NCBI RefSeq assembly: GCF_008086045.1
Contig: NZ_VSEY01000051.1
Coordinates: 1-64,000 of the forward strand
Source: Nonomuraea sp. PA05
GTDB taxonomy: Bacteria; Actinomycetota; Actinomycetes; Streptosporangiales; Streptosporangiaceae
Length of the DNA stretch: 64,000 nt
Direction: 5' to 3'
The position numbers and the translations under genes are program-made. Positions 8,250 to 17,325 of this stretch are shown piece after piece (the first letter of the stretch is position 1; each line of letters starts with the position of its first letter). The notes beneath the pieces are model-generated. The model was not told the DNA's origin, made no database searches, and saw only the letters and a program-made list of their open reading frames with translations.

Positions 8250-9254
8250 TTACTCGGTGGAGAAGGCGGCGTCGAAGGACGTCGCCGGCGGGGTGATGGA
8301 GTTGAGCTTGCGGATGTAGCCCAGCGCCTCCTTCGCCCCGTCGAGCCGGTCCATCCCGGCGTCCTCCCACTCGATCGAGATCGGCCCCTCGTACCCGATG
8401 GAGTTGAGCGCGCGGAAGCAGTCCTCCCACGGCACGTCGCCGCGGCCGGTGGAGACGAAGTCCCAGCCCCTGCGCATGTCGGCCCACGGCAGGTGCGACG
8501 ACAGGCGGCCCTTGCGCCCGTCGCCGACCCGCATCCGCGTGTCCTTGCAGTCCACGTGGTAGATGCGGTCCTTGAAGTCGAGGATGAACCCGACCGGGTC
8601 GAGGTCCTGCCACACCATGTGGGACGGGTCCCAGTTCAGGCCGAACGCGGGCCGGTGGCCGATGGCCTCCAGGGTGCGCACGGTGGTGTGGTAGTCGTAG
8701 GCGATCTCGCTCGGGTGCACCTCGTGGGCGAAGCGCACACCCACCTCGTCGAAGACGTCGAGGATGGGGTTCCAGCGGTCGGCGAAGTCCTGGTAGCCGG
8801 CCTCCACCATGCTGGCGGGCACCGGCGGGAACATCGCGACCGCGTGCCAGATCGACGAGCCCGTGAAGCCCACCACCGTGTCCACGCCGAGCAGCGCGGC
8901 GGCGCGGGCGGTGTTCTTCATGTCCTCGGCCGCGGCCTGGCGCACCGACTCGGGGTCGCCGTTGCCCCAGACGCGCGCCGGGAGGATGGCCTTGTGGCGC
9001 TCGTCGATGGGGTGGTCGCAGATCGCCTGGCCGACGAGGTGGTTGGAGATCGTCCACACCTTCAGGCCGTGCTTGTCGAGCTGGGCGCGCTTCTGCTCCA
9101 CGTACGAGGGGTCCGCCACGGCCTGGGCCACGTCGAAGTGGTCGCCCGAGCAGGCGATCTCCAGGCCGTCGTAGCCCCATTCCGAGGCCAGCCTGCACAC
9201 CTCCTCGAACGGCAGATCGGCCCACTGTCCGGTGAACAGCGTGACTGGTCGCAT
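8250..9254 (-). CDS. sugar phosphate isomerase/epimerase (TIM barrel, AP endonuclease 2-like)
   Basis: A 334-residue xylose-isomerase-like TIM-barrel protein, IolE/IolI type. Metal-ligand segments are visible: RFAHEVHPSEIAYD, GLNWDPSHMVWQ, IYHVDCKD and PISIEWEDAGMD. It probably interconverts a keto-sugar or inositol derivative in the cytoplasm. It is the last gene of the sugar operon and overlaps the Gfo/Idh/MocA dehydrogenase stop by 1 nt (TGATG), so it likely acts on that enzyme's product. The exact sugar is not evident. Confidence 0.88.
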   Translation of the reverse strand: MRPVTLFTGQWADLPFEEVCRLASEWGYDGLEIACSGDHFDVAQAVADPSYVEQKRAQLDKHGLKVWTISNHLVGQAICDHPIDERHKAILPARVWGNGDPESVRQAAAEDMKNTARAAALLGVDTVVGFTGSSIWHAVAMFPPVPASMVEAGYQDFADRWNPILDVFDEVGVRFAHEVHPSEIAYDYHTTVRTLEAIGHRPAFGLNWDPSHMVWQDLDPVGFILDFKDRIYHVDCKDTRMRVGDGRKGRLSSHLPWADMRRGWDFVSTGRGDVPWEDCFRALNSIGYEGPISIEWEDAGMDRLDGAKEALGYIRKLNSITPPATSFDAAFSTE

Positions 9255-10405
9255 CAGTCCTCCACGTTCGTGTAGCGGCTGCCCTCAGCCGCGCTGCGCT
9301 CGACCGCCTCCAGCACCCGCTGCACCCGCAGCCCGTCGGCGAACGACGGCGACGGATCGGCGCCGGTGGCGACCGCCTCCAGGAAGTCCTTGATCTCGTG
9401 GGTGAAGGTGTGCTCGTAGCCGAGGCCGTGGCCGGGCGGCCACCAGGCGCCGACATACGGGTGGTCGGGCTCGGTGACCAGGATGCGCTCGAAGCCGCCG
9501 CCGCCGGCGCTGAGCCACAGCTCGTTCATGGCCTCGAAGTCGAAGGCGAGGCTGCCGAGCGAGCCGTTGATCTCGATGCGCATGGCGTTCTTGCGCCCGT
9601 TGGCGAAGCGGGTGGCCTCGAACGAGGCCAGCGCGCCGCCCGACATCCGGCCGATGAACAGGGCCGCGTCGTCCACCGTCACCTCACCCCTGGCGGTGGA
9701 GCCGGTCGCGCCGAGGCCGGCCGACTCGGTCGCCAGCGGGCGTTCCTTGATGAACGTCTCGGTCAGCGCCGACACGCCCACCACGTTCTGCCCGGTGACG
9801 AACTGGGCGGCGTCGACGATGTGCGCGCCGATGTCGCCGAGGGCCCCTGAGCCCGCCTTGTCCTTCTGCAGCCGCCAGACCAGCGGGAACTCGGGGTCGA
9901 CGATCCAGTCTTGCAGGTACTGTGCCCGCACGTGCCTGATCTCGCCGAGCCGGCCCTCCTCGACGTACCGGCGGGCGAGCGCGATCGCGGGCACCCGCCG
10001 GTAGTTGAAGGCCACCATGCTCTTGCCCTGCGCGGCGGCGGCCGCCGCCACCATGGCCTCGGCCTCGGCGACGGTGTTGGCAAGCGGTTTCTCGCAGATC
10101 ACGTGCTTGCCGGCCTGCAACGCGGCGATGGCGATCTCCGCGTGGGAGTCACCGGGCGTGCAGATGTCGACGATCTGCACGTCGTCGCGCTTGACCAGCT
10201 CTCTCCAGTCCGTCTCGATGTCGGCCCAGCCGAGTTGCGCCGCGGCGGCCTCGGTGCGCTCCTTGGACCGGCCCGCCAGCACCGCCATGCGCGGCGCCAG
10301 CGGCAGGTCGAAGAACGCCCCGACGCTGCGCCAGGCCTGGGAGTGGACGCGGCCCATGAAGGCGTAGCCGACCATGCCCACGCCGATGGTGGTTCTGTCT
10401 GACAT
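9254..10405 (-). CDS. Gfo/Idh/MocA family NAD(P)-dependent sugar dehydrogenase
   Basis: A 383-residue oxidoreductase. The N-terminal Rossmann segment GVGMVGYAFMGRVHSQAW binds the nucleotide; HVICEKPLANTVAEAEAM carries the conserved EKP lysine; DIGAHIVDAAQFVTG contains the catalytic DxGxHxxD pattern. Typically these enzymes oxidise inositol, glucose or related sugars. It is translated with the isomerase gene after it and follows the periplasmic binding-protein gene by 17 nt, so it acts on the transported sugar. Confidence 0.9.
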   Translation of the reverse strand: MSDRTTIGVGMVGYAFMGRVHSQAWRSVGAFFDLPLAPRMAVLAGRSKERTEAAAAQLGWADIETDWRELVKRDDVQIVDICTPGDSHAEIAIAALQAGKHVICEKPLANTVAEAEAMVAAAAAAQGKSMVAFNYRRVPAIALARRYVEEGRLGEIRHVRAQYLQDWIVDPEFPLVWRLQKDKAGSGALGDIGAHIVDAAQFVTGQNVVGVSALTETFIKERPLATESAGLGATGSTARGEVTVDDAALFIGRMSGGALASFEATRFANGRKNAMRIEINGSLGSLAFDFEAMNELWLSAGGGGFERILVTEPDHPYVGAWWPPGHGLGYEHTFTHEIKDFLEAVATGADPSPSFADGLRVQRVLEAVERSAAEGSRYTNVED

Positions 10406-10422
10406 GCAACCCCCGATCAGGA

Positions 10423-11478
10423 TCAGGATTCGAAGCCGAGTGACAGGTACTGCTCGACGTTATCCTTGGTGATGGTCTCGGACGCGAGCGTGATGGACTG
10501 CGGAACCTGCCGTTCCACCAAATCACTCATGCCCTTCGACTGTGCTACCAGACGCGCCAGCTTGATCGCTGAGGAGGCCATGGTCGGCGAGTAGGTGACG
10601 GTGGCCTTGAGCACCGAGGTGCCCGACTGGATCTCCTTCATCGCGTTCAGCGACCCTGCGCCGCCGACCATGATGAACTCGTTGCGGTTGGCTTCCTTGA
10701 TCGCGGCCAGCACGCCGACGCCCTGGTCGTCGTCGTGGTTCCACAGCGCGTCGATCTTCTTGTGCGCCTGGAGCAGCGAGGTGGCGACCTCGTTGCCCGT
10801 CTCGACGGTGAACTGGGCGTCCTGCTGCGCCGTGACCTTGAACCCGTAGACCTTGAGCGCGTCGGCGAAGCCCTTGCTGCGGTCCTGCGTCAGCGGCAGC
10901 GTGGCGATGCCCTGGATCTCGACGATCACCGGGTTGGCCACGCCCTTGGCCTTGAGGTCCTTGCCGATGTAGTGGCCGGCCGCGACGCCCATGCCGTAGT
11001 TGTCGCCGCCCACCCAGGTGCGGTAGGCGAGCTTGTCGGGGAAGATCCGGTCCAGGTTGATGACCGGGATGCCCGCCTCGGTGGCCTGCAACGCGACCTG
11101 GTTGAGCTGCTGGCCGTCGTTGGGCAGGATGACCAGCGCGTTCACCTTGGCCGCGATCAGCGACTCGACGGCGGAGATCTGCTGGTTGATGTCGTTGGTC
11201 GGCTCGACCGGCTTGAACTCGATGTCGGGGTACTGCTTCGCGGTGGCCTCGGCGTTCTTGGCGATGGCCGCGATCCAGCCGTGGTCGGCCGCCGGCGCGG
11301 AGAAGCCGATCACCACCTTCGTGCCGGGCTGGTCGTTGCCGCTGGCCGCCGGAGCGGGCGCGGGCGCGGCACTGGTGGGGCTCGCCGCGGGCTCGTTGCT
11401 GGTGCAGCCCGCCGCTAACAGCGCGGCTCCGCCGAGTCCGCCGATGAGGAATCCCCGGCGCGCGACGTTGTCACTCAT
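10423..11478 (-). CDS. sugar ABC transporter substrate-binding lipoprotein (RbsB-like)
   Basis: A 351-residue periplasmic-binding protein of the ribose/galactose class (Peripla_BP_4). The N-terminus has a twin-arginine motif (ARRGFLIGG) followed by a lipobox LLAAGC, so it is probably Tat-exported and lipid-anchored. The sequence NDINQQISAVESLIAAKVNALVI and the hinge segments IPVINLDRIFPD and WNHDDDQGVGVLAAI are typical. ATG 11478 overlaps the permease stop by 4 nt. It captures the sugar for the permease and ATPase encoded upstream in the operon. Confidence 0.92.
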   Translation of the reverse strand: MSDNVARRGFLIGGLGGAALLAAGCTSNEPAASPTSAAPAPAPAASGNDQPGTKVVIGFSAPAADHGWIAAIAKNAEATAKQYPDIEFKPVEPTNDINQQISAVESLIAAKVNALVILPNDGQQLNQVALQATEAGIPVINLDRIFPDKLAYRTWVGGDNYGMGVAAGHYIGKDLKAKGVANPVIVEIQGIATLPLTQDRSKGFADALKVYGFKVTAQQDAQFTVETGNEVATSLLQAHKKIDALWNHDDDQGVGVLAAIKEANRNEFIMVGGAGSLNAMKEIQSGTSVLKATVTYSPTMASSAIKLARLVAQSKGMSDLVERQVPQSITLASETITKDNVEQYLSLGFES

Positions 11479-12467
11479 GGTGCTCTCTCCTTCAGATTCC
11501 GCCGCTGGAGAAGGACGGCGACGACGATGATCAGGCCCTTGGCGATCAGCTGGTCGCTGGTGTTGAGCCCGTTGAGGATGAACAGGTTGGTGATGAGGGT
11601 GAAGATCAGCAGGCCCAGGATGGAGCCCACGATGGTGCCCCGGCCCCCGGTGAGCAGCGTGCCGCCGATGATCACGGCGGCGATGGCGTCGAGCTCGTAC
11701 AGGTCGCCGTGGGTGGAGGAGCCCGTGGTGGTGCGAGCCATGATCAGGATGGCCGCGATGCCGCAGCACAGGCCCGACAGCGCGTACAGCAGCATCGTGT
11801 GCCTGCGTACGTCGATGCCTGCCAGGCGGGCCGCCTCGGGGTTGCCGCCCACCGCGTACGTGCGCCGCCCGAACGTCGTGCGGTTGAGCACGATCCAGCC
11901 CAGCACGACGACCAGCGCGAAGATGTAGACCAGCAGCGGGATGCCGAGCCACCGGGTGGTCGAGAGCTCCACGATCGCGGAGTTCTCCGCCTGGATGAGC
12001 TGGGTCTTGCGGTCCGACATGCGCTGCGCGAGCCCTCGTGCGGCCACCAGCATGGCCAGCGTGGCGATGAACGGCACCATCCGCCCGTAGGCGATCAGTA
12101 ATCCGTTGACCAGCCCCGCTCCGGTGCCGACGAGGAGCGCGCAGACGGCCATCACGACCGGCCCGTACGACTGCGTCGCCAGTGTGGTGGCCCACACGCT
12201 GGCCAGCGCCATGATCGCGCCGACCGACAGGTCGATGCCGCCTCCGATGATCACGAACGTCATGCCGACCGTGATGACGCCGATCGTGGCCGCCAGCGAC
12301 AGGATGCTCACCAGGTTGGACGCCGTGAGGAAGTTGTCCGGCCTGGTCACCAGGCCGACGACGACCAGCAGCGCCAGCGCGCCGACCAGGCCGAGGTGCC
12401 GCATCTCGCTGACGCCGCGGATCGACGGCAGCGCCGGTGCGGCCTTCGTCGTGGGTCCCCCCATCAC
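11475..12467 (-). CDS. sugar ABC transporter permease (RbsC-like)
   Basis: A 330-residue BPD_transp_2 permease with eight to ten hydrophobic segments. GMTFVIIGGGIDLSVGAIMALASV and AIAAVIIGGTLLTGGRGTIVGSILG are hallmark loops of the ribose/xylose permease family that contact the ATPase. The start is GTG 12467 after GGGAGGGCGGC, with ATG 12464 directly next as an alternative. It overlaps both the ATPase gene (4 nt) and the binding-protein gene (4 nt). One permease gene implies a homodimeric channel. Confidence 0.92.
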   Translation of the reverse strand: MMGGPTTKAAPALPSIRGVSEMRHLGLVGALALLVVVGLVTRPDNFLTASNLVSILSLAATIGVITVGMTFVIIGGGIDLSVGAIMALASVWATTLATQSYGPVVMAVCALLVGTGAGLVNGLLIAYGRMVPFIATLAMLVAARGLAQRMSDRKTQLIQAENSAIVELSTTRWLGIPLLVYIFALVVVLGWIVLNRTTFGRRTYAVGGNPEAARLAGIDVRRHTMLLYALSGLCCGIAAILIMARTTTGSSTHGDLYELDAIAAVIIGGTLLTGGRGTIVGSILGLLIFTLITNLFILNGLNTSDQLIAKGLIIVVAVLLQRRNLKERAP

Positions 12468-13948
12468 GCCGCCCTCCCATTCATGATCATGTCCAGTACG
12501 CGGTGCTCGTCCAGCTCGGCCGCCTCCCCCTCGTGAATGACGGACCCCTCGCGCAGCACCAGCACCCGATCGGCGAGGCCGAGCACCTCGGGCACCTCGC
12601 TGGAGACCAGCAGCACGCCGATGCCCTGCTCGGCCAGGTCGTGGATGACCGCGTACAGCTCGGCCCTGGCGCCCACGTCCACGCCGCGGGTCGGCTCGTC
12701 GAGCAGCAGCAGCTTGCGCCCGCCGAGCAGCCAGCGGGCGAGCACGGCCTTCTGCTGGTTGCCGCCCGACAGGGTCCTGATCGGGCGTTCCGGGTCGGGT
12801 GGGCGGATGTCCAGCATCTCCGACAGCCGCTTGGCCTCGGTCCGCTCCCGCTTGCGGTCGAGCCAGCCGAACCTGGCGAAGCCCGGCAGGCTGCCCAGCG
12901 TGATGTTGGCGGTGACGCTCTGGTCGAGGAGCAGGGCCTGAGCCTTGCGTTCCTCGGGGGCCAGGCCCATGCCGTTCCTGACGGTGCCGACCACGCCGCG
13001 GCGCACCTGGCGGCCGTCCAGCAGCACCTTGCCGCTCGCGGAGCGGGCGCCGTAGACGGCCTCCAGGATCTCCGAGCGGCCCGAGCCGACGAGCCCGGCC
13101 AGGCCGACGATCTCGCCCGCCCGCACGGAGAACGAGACGTCCTTGAAGACCCCCGGCGAGGTCAGGGCCTCGACGCGGAGCACCTCCTCGCCGAGCTTGC
13201 GCCCGCCCCTGGGCGGGAAGACGTACTCGACGTTGCGGCCCGTCATGAGCGAAACGATTTGCGTCGTCGGCGTGTCACGGGCGGGCAGGCCGACCGCGAC
13301 CGTGCGGCCGTCCTTGAGCACCGTGACGCGGTCGCCGATCTCGCGGATCTCCTCCAGGCGGTGGGAGATGTAGACGACGGCCACGCCCTGTGCGGTCAGC
13401 TCGCGGATGATGCGGAAGAGGTTGGCCACCTCGTCGTGGGCGAGCGCGGCCGAGGGCTCGTCCATGATGATCAGGCGCGCCTCGTGGGAGAGCGCGCGAG
13501 CCATCGAGACGACCTGCTTGGCCGCCGGGGACAGCCGCCCCACCTCGGTCGAGGGGCGGATCTCCGGGTGGCCCAGGCGCTCCAGCACCTCGCGGGTGGC
13601 GCGCCGGCCCGCGGCCCTGTTCACGAAGCCGAGGCGGGCGTGCTCGTGGCCGAGAAAGATGTTCTCGGCCACGCTGAGCCCGTCGACCAGGTCGAGCTCC
13701 TGGTAGATGGTGGCGAAGCCGAGCTTGATGGCGTCGATGGGGCTGCCGGGGCGCACCTCCGTACCGTTGAACGAGATCGTGCCCTCGTCCGGCTGGTGCA
13801 CTCCGGCCAGCACTTTGATCAAAGTGGATTTGCCGGCGCCGTTCTGGCCGAGCAGGCAGTGCACCTCGCCCGCCTTGACGTCCAGATCGACCCCGTCCAG
13901 CGCGCGCACGCCGGGGAACTGTTTGACGATGCCCTTCATGACCAGCAT
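12464..13948 (-). CDS. sugar ABC transporter ATP-binding protein, double ATPase (RbsA-like)
   Basis: A 494-residue fused pair of ABC ATPases. The first domain has Walker A GQNGAGKST, signature LSPAAKQVV and Walker B LIIMDEPSAAL. The second has a degenerate Walker A (GLVGSGRSE), signature LSGGNQQKA and Walker B LLLLDEPTRGVD. This asymmetric pattern is standard for RbsA/XylG/MglA. It energises sugar uptake together with the permease whose gene overlaps its end. It lies 13 nt after the ROK regulator gene in the same operon. Confidence 0.93.
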   Translation of the reverse strand: MLVMKGIVKQFPGVRALDGVDLDVKAGEVHCLLGQNGAGKSTLIKVLAGVHQPDEGTISFNGTEVRPGSPIDAIKLGFATIYQELDLVDGLSVAENIFLGHEHARLGFVNRAAGRRATREVLERLGHPEIRPSTEVGRLSPAAKQVVSMARALSHEARLIIMDEPSAALAHDEVANLFRIIRELTAQGVAVVYISHRLEEIREIGDRVTVLKDGRTVAVGLPARDTPTTQIVSLMTGRNVEYVFPPRGGRKLGEEVLRVEALTSPGVFKDVSFSVRAGEIVGLAGLVGSGRSEILEAVYGARSASGKVLLDGRQVRRGVVGTVRNGMGLAPEERKAQALLLDQSVTANITLGSLPGFARFGWLDRKRERTEAKRLSEMLDIRPPDPERPIRTLSGGNQQKAVLARWLLGGRKLLLLDEPTRGVDVGARAELYAVIHDLAEQGIGVLLVSSEVPEVLGLADRVLVLREGSVIHEGEAAELDEHRVLDMIMNGRAA

Positions 13949-13961
13949 CGGGAGGTCCCTT

Positions 13962-15119
13962 TCAGGCGTTGACGATGCGGTTGATGTTGTCGGGTGACAG
14001 GTAGTGCTCGATGGCGAGGATCCCCGCGCCGAGTGCGGCGGCGTTGATCCCCGTACGACTGGGGGTGATGGACAGGTGGTGCGTGGCCAGCGGGAGCGAC
14101 CTGCGGTAGACCGTCTCCCTGATGCCGGCCAGCAGGTGCTCGTGCACCCGTGACAGCGCGCCGCCGATCACGATGACCTCGGGGTTGAAGAAGTTGACCA
14201 GGCTCGCCAGCACCTCGCCGATGAGCCGGCCCGCCTCCCTGACCAGGCGCAGCGCCTGGGTGTTGCCCGACTGGACGAGCGCCACCACGTCGGCGCCGGT
14301 CTCGGCCGCCAGGCCCAGCTCGGTCAGCCGCCGCGCGATGGCGGCGCCGCCGGCCACGGCCTCCAGGCAGGCGCTGTTGCCGCACCGGCAGCCGGCGTCC
14401 TCATGGCCGCTGACCCTGATGTGCCCGATGTCGCCGGCCGAGCCCTGCGCGCCCCTGTGCAGCTTGCCCTCGGCCATGATGCCGCAGCCGATGCCGGTGC
14501 CGACCTTGACGAACAGCAGGTGCCTGGTGTCGGCGAAGGCGCCCCGGTGCTCGCCCAGCGCCATCACGTTGACGTCGTTGTCCACCAGGACCTCGACGCC
14601 CTCGAAGTACTCGGGGACGGGGTAGTCGTTCCAGCCGGGCATGATCGGCGGGTTGTTCGGCCGTCCGGTGGCGAACTCCACCGGCCCCGGCACGCCGATC
14701 CCGATGGCCCGCAGGGCGCCGCGAGGCCGCCCCGCCTGGCCGAGCAACCGGTCGAGCCGCTGGTCCACGTGGGCGAGCACCTTCTCCGGGCCCTCACCGA
14801 TCAGCAGCCCGTCCTCGCACTCGGCCAGCACGTCGCCCGAGATGTCCATGAGGACGACCCGGCAGTGGGTGGCGCCCAGGTCCACGCCCGCGAAGGCGTG
14901 GTCCTCGGTGTGCAGGCGGAGCTGGCGCGGTGGGCGCCCGCCGGTGGACTCGCCGCTCTCGGTCTCCTCGACGAGGCCGCGCTCGATCAGCGCGTCCACG
15001 CGCTGGGAGATCGTGGATCTGGCCAGGCCGGTGAGCCTCGCCAGATCGGAACGGGTCGTCGCGGAGCCCGCGCTGATCAGCGTCAGCACGTCGCCGGCGG
15101 AGCCCGGCTGGGGGGTCAT
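13962..15119 (-). CDS. ROK family transcriptional regulator
   Basis: A 385-residue repressor. The N-terminal winged helix (TRSDLARLTGLARSTISQRVDALIERGL) binds DNA; the C-terminal sugar-kinase-like domain has GVDLGATHCRVVLMD, the ROK signature region and the zinc site GCRCGNSACLEAVAGG. NagC/XylR-type members sense a sugar. As the first gene of the minus-strand operon it probably controls the ABC transporter and catabolic genes downstream as well as itself. The AT-rich region 15120-15235 upstream should hold its promoter and operator. Confidence 0.9.
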   Translation of the reverse strand: MTPQPGSAGDVLTLISAGSATTRSDLARLTGLARSTISQRVDALIERGLVEETESGESTGGRPPRQLRLHTEDHAFAGVDLGATHCRVVLMDISGDVLAECEDGLLIGEGPEKVLAHVDQRLDRLLGQAGRPRGALRAIGIGVPGPVEFATGRPNNPPIMPGWNDYPVPEYFEGVEVLVDNDVNVMALGEHRGAFADTRHLLFVKVGTGIGCGIMAEGKLHRGAQGSAGDIGHIRVSGHEDAGCRCGNSACLEAVAGGAAIARRLTELGLAAETGADVVALVQSGNTQALRLVREAGRLIGEVLASLVNFFNPEVIVIGGALSRVHEHLLAGIRETVYRRSLPLATHHLSITPSRTGINAAALGAGILAIEHYLSPDNINRIVNA

Positions 15120-15239
15120 GCCGCGACAATAAGATCACCGAAGAGGCAAATCAAGAGTGAGGATCGACCAAACTCCCCCAACTTCCGCCGAAGATCGAAC
15201 AAAGCCCGCTTATTACCCCATTTGTCCTAGAACGCGAAA

Positions 15240-15270
15240 GCGCCGGCCCCCTTCACCCGGGGACCGGCGC
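15240..15270 (-). terminator. hairpin between the SDR gene and the ROK promoter region
   Basis: GCGCCGG and CCGGCGC form the outer 7-bp stem, with further C/G pairing inside. It lies 25 nt beyond the SDR stop codon on the minus strand and separates it from the ROK operon. Confidence 0.65.
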
Positions 15271-15294
15271 GTCACCTTCCGCCGTCCAGGCCGA

Positions 15295-16167
15295 CTAGAG
15301 CATGTTCTTCATGGAGTCGGCAGCCGTCAGCACGTACGGCTGCTCGGTCATCACCGACCCCCAGTTCTCCGCGATCGCCTCGGGCGTCAGGTCGTCGGTC
15401 TTCCATCCAGGCCCCTCGGCCACGAACACCCGCGCCACCTTGCCGCCCCCGACCGTGAACACCTCGCCGGTGGCCTCGCACGACTCGTGCACGAGGTAGG
15501 CGACCAGCGCGCTGACCCGCTCCGGCGTGAACTTGGCCTCGAACTCGGCCGGCAGCAGCGCCTCGGTCATCCTGGTCCAGGCGACGGGCGCGATGGCGTT
15601 GGCCTTGATGCCGTTGCGCGCGCCCTCGATGCCGAGCGTCTTGGTCAGGCCGACCAGGCCCATCTTGGCGGTGGAGTAGTTGGCCTGGCCGAAGTTGCCG
15701 AACAGGCCGGCGGGGCTGGAGGTGTTGACGATCCGGCCGTAGCCGGCCGCCTTCATCAGCGGGTAGGCGGCCTGGCTGACGAGGTAGGAGCCGCGTACGT
15801 GCACGGCCAGCACCGCGTCGAACTCCTCGACCGTCATCTTGCCGAACGACTTGTCGCGCAGGATGCCGGCGTTGTTGACGACGATGTCGACCCTGCCGAA
15901 CGCGTCCGCGGCGGCCTGCACGACGGCCTTGGCGCCCTCGGGGGTGGCGATGTTGTCGGCGTTGGCCACGGCCTGGCCGCCGTTCTTGACGATGAGGTCG
16001 GCCACCTCGGCCGCCGGGCCCGCCGAGGCGCCCGTGCCGTCGAGCGCGCCGCCGAGGTCGTTGACGACGACCTTGGCGCCCCGTTCGGCCAGCAGGAGCG
16101 CGTGCGATCTGCCGAGGCCGTGCCCGGCCCCCGTGATGATCGCGACCCTGTCATCGAACCGAAGCAT
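15295..16167 (-). CDS. SDR family oxidoreductase (3-hydroxyacyl-CoA dehydrogenase-like)
   Basis: A 290-residue classical short-chain dehydrogenase. The cofactor motif is GAGHGLGRSHALLLAERGA, the NNAG motif is IVVNNAGIL, and the catalytic residues are the Ser of VNTSSPAG with YSTAK. The fragment VVVNDLGGALDGTG with Asp after the second strand indicates NAD(H), and the whole pattern resembles the dehydrogenase half of peroxisomal multifunctional enzyme 2, so a fatty or steroid acyl-CoA substrate is likely. A GAAC-N3-ATTC element lies 20-30 nt upstream of its start. Confidence 0.88.
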   Translation of the reverse strand: MLRFDDRVAIITGAGHGLGRSHALLLAERGAKVVVNDLGGALDGTGASAGPAAEVADLIVKNGGQAVANADNIATPEGAKAVVQAAADAFGRVDIVVNNAGILRDKSFGKMTVEEFDAVLAVHVRGSYLVSQAAYPLMKAAGYGRIVNTSSPAGLFGNFGQANYSTAKMGLVGLTKTLGIEGARNGIKANAIAPVAWTRMTEALLPAEFEAKFTPERVSALVAYLVHESCEATGEVFTVGGGKVARVFVAEGPGWKTDDLTPEAIAENWGSVMTEQPYVLTAADSMKNML

Positions 16168-16186
16168 CGAACCTCCCAGGCGAGGA

Positions 16187-16197
16187 GAACAACATTC
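16187..16197. promoter_or_regulatory. GAAY-N3-RTTC element (copy 2), upstream of the SDR gene
   Basis: GAACAACATTC begins 20 nt upstream of the SDR ATG on the minus strand. It has the same layout as the element at 17305 (complement GAACATGATTC). Confidence 0.3.
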
Positions 16198-16221
16198 TAG
16201 TCCTCGCTACGATAACCGCCC

Positions 16222-17280
16222 TCAGGGCATATGCCACAGGTCCGGCTCGCCCGCCTCCTTGACCACCCGCCCCTTCGCCTCCAGCCAGACCAGGTGCGCC
16301 AGCGTCTCGTTGTTGGCCGAGCGCCGCATGAACGACGGGATCGTCTCCCACGGCCGCGACCACGTCAGCCGGGTCGCCACGTCCCAGCAGGCCACCCCGC
16401 CGGCCGCGGCCACCACCTGCTCGATCTCGGCCAGCCGCTCGTCGTGGTGCGCCATCACGGAGTCCACCCGCTCGGTCAGCTCCAGGAACCGGTACTCGTG
16501 CGCGGGCAGCACCTCCTCCACCTCCAGCTTGCGCACCGCGTCGAGCGAGTCGAGGTAGTCGGCCAGCGGGTTCGGCGGCGACTGGGGGTGCACGGCCACC
16601 ATGGGCGTGATCTTCGCCAGTACGTGGTCGCCGGAGAACAGCACCTTGCGTTCCGGCGAGACGAAGCACAGGTGACCGGGTGAGTGGCCGGGCGTCCAGA
16701 TGGCCCGCAGGTCCCAGCCCGGCAGGTCCAGGTCGTCGCCGTCCTCGACCAGGCGGTCCGGCTTGGCCATCGAGACCATGTGCCTGATCCGCATGGAGGC
16801 GCCCGCCAGCTCGTCCAGCGACAGGTCGGGCACGCCGCAGCGGCGCAACAGGTCCCGCTCGCGCTGGACGAGGGAGTCGATGGCCTCGTCGTCGTAGCGC
16901 TCGCGGACCAGGCGGGCGTCCGCCGGGTGCAGCGCGATCCAGGCGCCCGAGCTCTCCCTGATGCGGCCCGCCAGGCCGTAGTGGTCGGGGTGGATGTGGG
17001 TGACCAGGACGCCCTTGACGTCGGTGATCGCGTACCCGGCCACGCCCAGGCCGGCCACCAGGGCGTCGTAGGCCTCGTCGGTGTTCCAGCCCGCGTCGAT
17101 GATGACCACCCCGCCGGGCAGTTCGAGGACGTAGACGAGCACGTACCGGAGGGGGTTGATGGGGATCGGCACGGGGACGGACCACAGGCCGGGGCGCACC
17201 CGTTCGACGTCGGGGTACGCTCCGCCGACCCACGCCTCCCGCTGCGCCGGGTTCGCGGGGGTCACCACAAATTTCGCCAC
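16222..17280 (-). CDS. MBL-fold metallo-hydrolase
   Basis: A 352-residue metallo-beta-lactamase-fold hydrolase. The metal-binding HxHxDH motif is THIHPDHYG, followed by the later ligands in TPGHSPGHLCF and LFSGDHVLA and the C-terminal histidine of VLPAHEYRF. The extra C-terminal ~80 residues are like those of the LACTB2/glyoxalase-related group. The GTG start at 17280 diverges from the GST gene with a 45-bp gap. The substrate is unknown; neighbours suggest thioester or detoxification chemistry. Confidence 0.87.
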   Translation of the reverse strand: MAKFVVTPANPAQREAWVGGAYPDVERVRPGLWSVPVPIPINPLRYVLVYVLELPGGVVIIDAGWNTDEAYDALVAGLGVAGYAITDVKGVLVTHIHPDHYGLAGRIRESSGAWIALHPADARLVRERYDDEAIDSLVQRERDLLRRCGVPDLSLDELAGASMRIRHMVSMAKPDRLVEDGDDLDLPGWDLRAIWTPGHSPGHLCFVSPERKVLFSGDHVLAKITPMVAVHPQSPPNPLADYLDSLDAVRKLEVEEVLPAHEYRFLELTERVDSVMAHHDERLAEIEQVVAAAGGVACWDVATRLTWSRPWETIPSFMRRSANNETLAHLVWLEAKGRVVKEAGEPDLWHMP

Positions 17281-17304
17281 ATGCCCGAATATAGTTCTGC
17301 GTCC

Positions 17305-17315
17305 GAATCATGTTC
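17305..17315. promoter_or_regulatory. GAAY-N3-RTTC element (copy 3), between MBL and GST genes
   Basis: GAATCATGTTC lies midway in the 45-bp divergent gap. The following TGTTCTACTTGG (17311-17322) is identical to 6420-6431, which likewise sits just before a start codon. Confidence 0.35.
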
Positions 17316-17325
17316 TACTTGGGTC

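Noticed and set aside
10423..12480. 685-residue reading joining the binding protein with the permease region
   Set aside because: The first half is the permease gene in the wrong frame; the binding protein has its own ATG (11478), Tat signal and lipobox.
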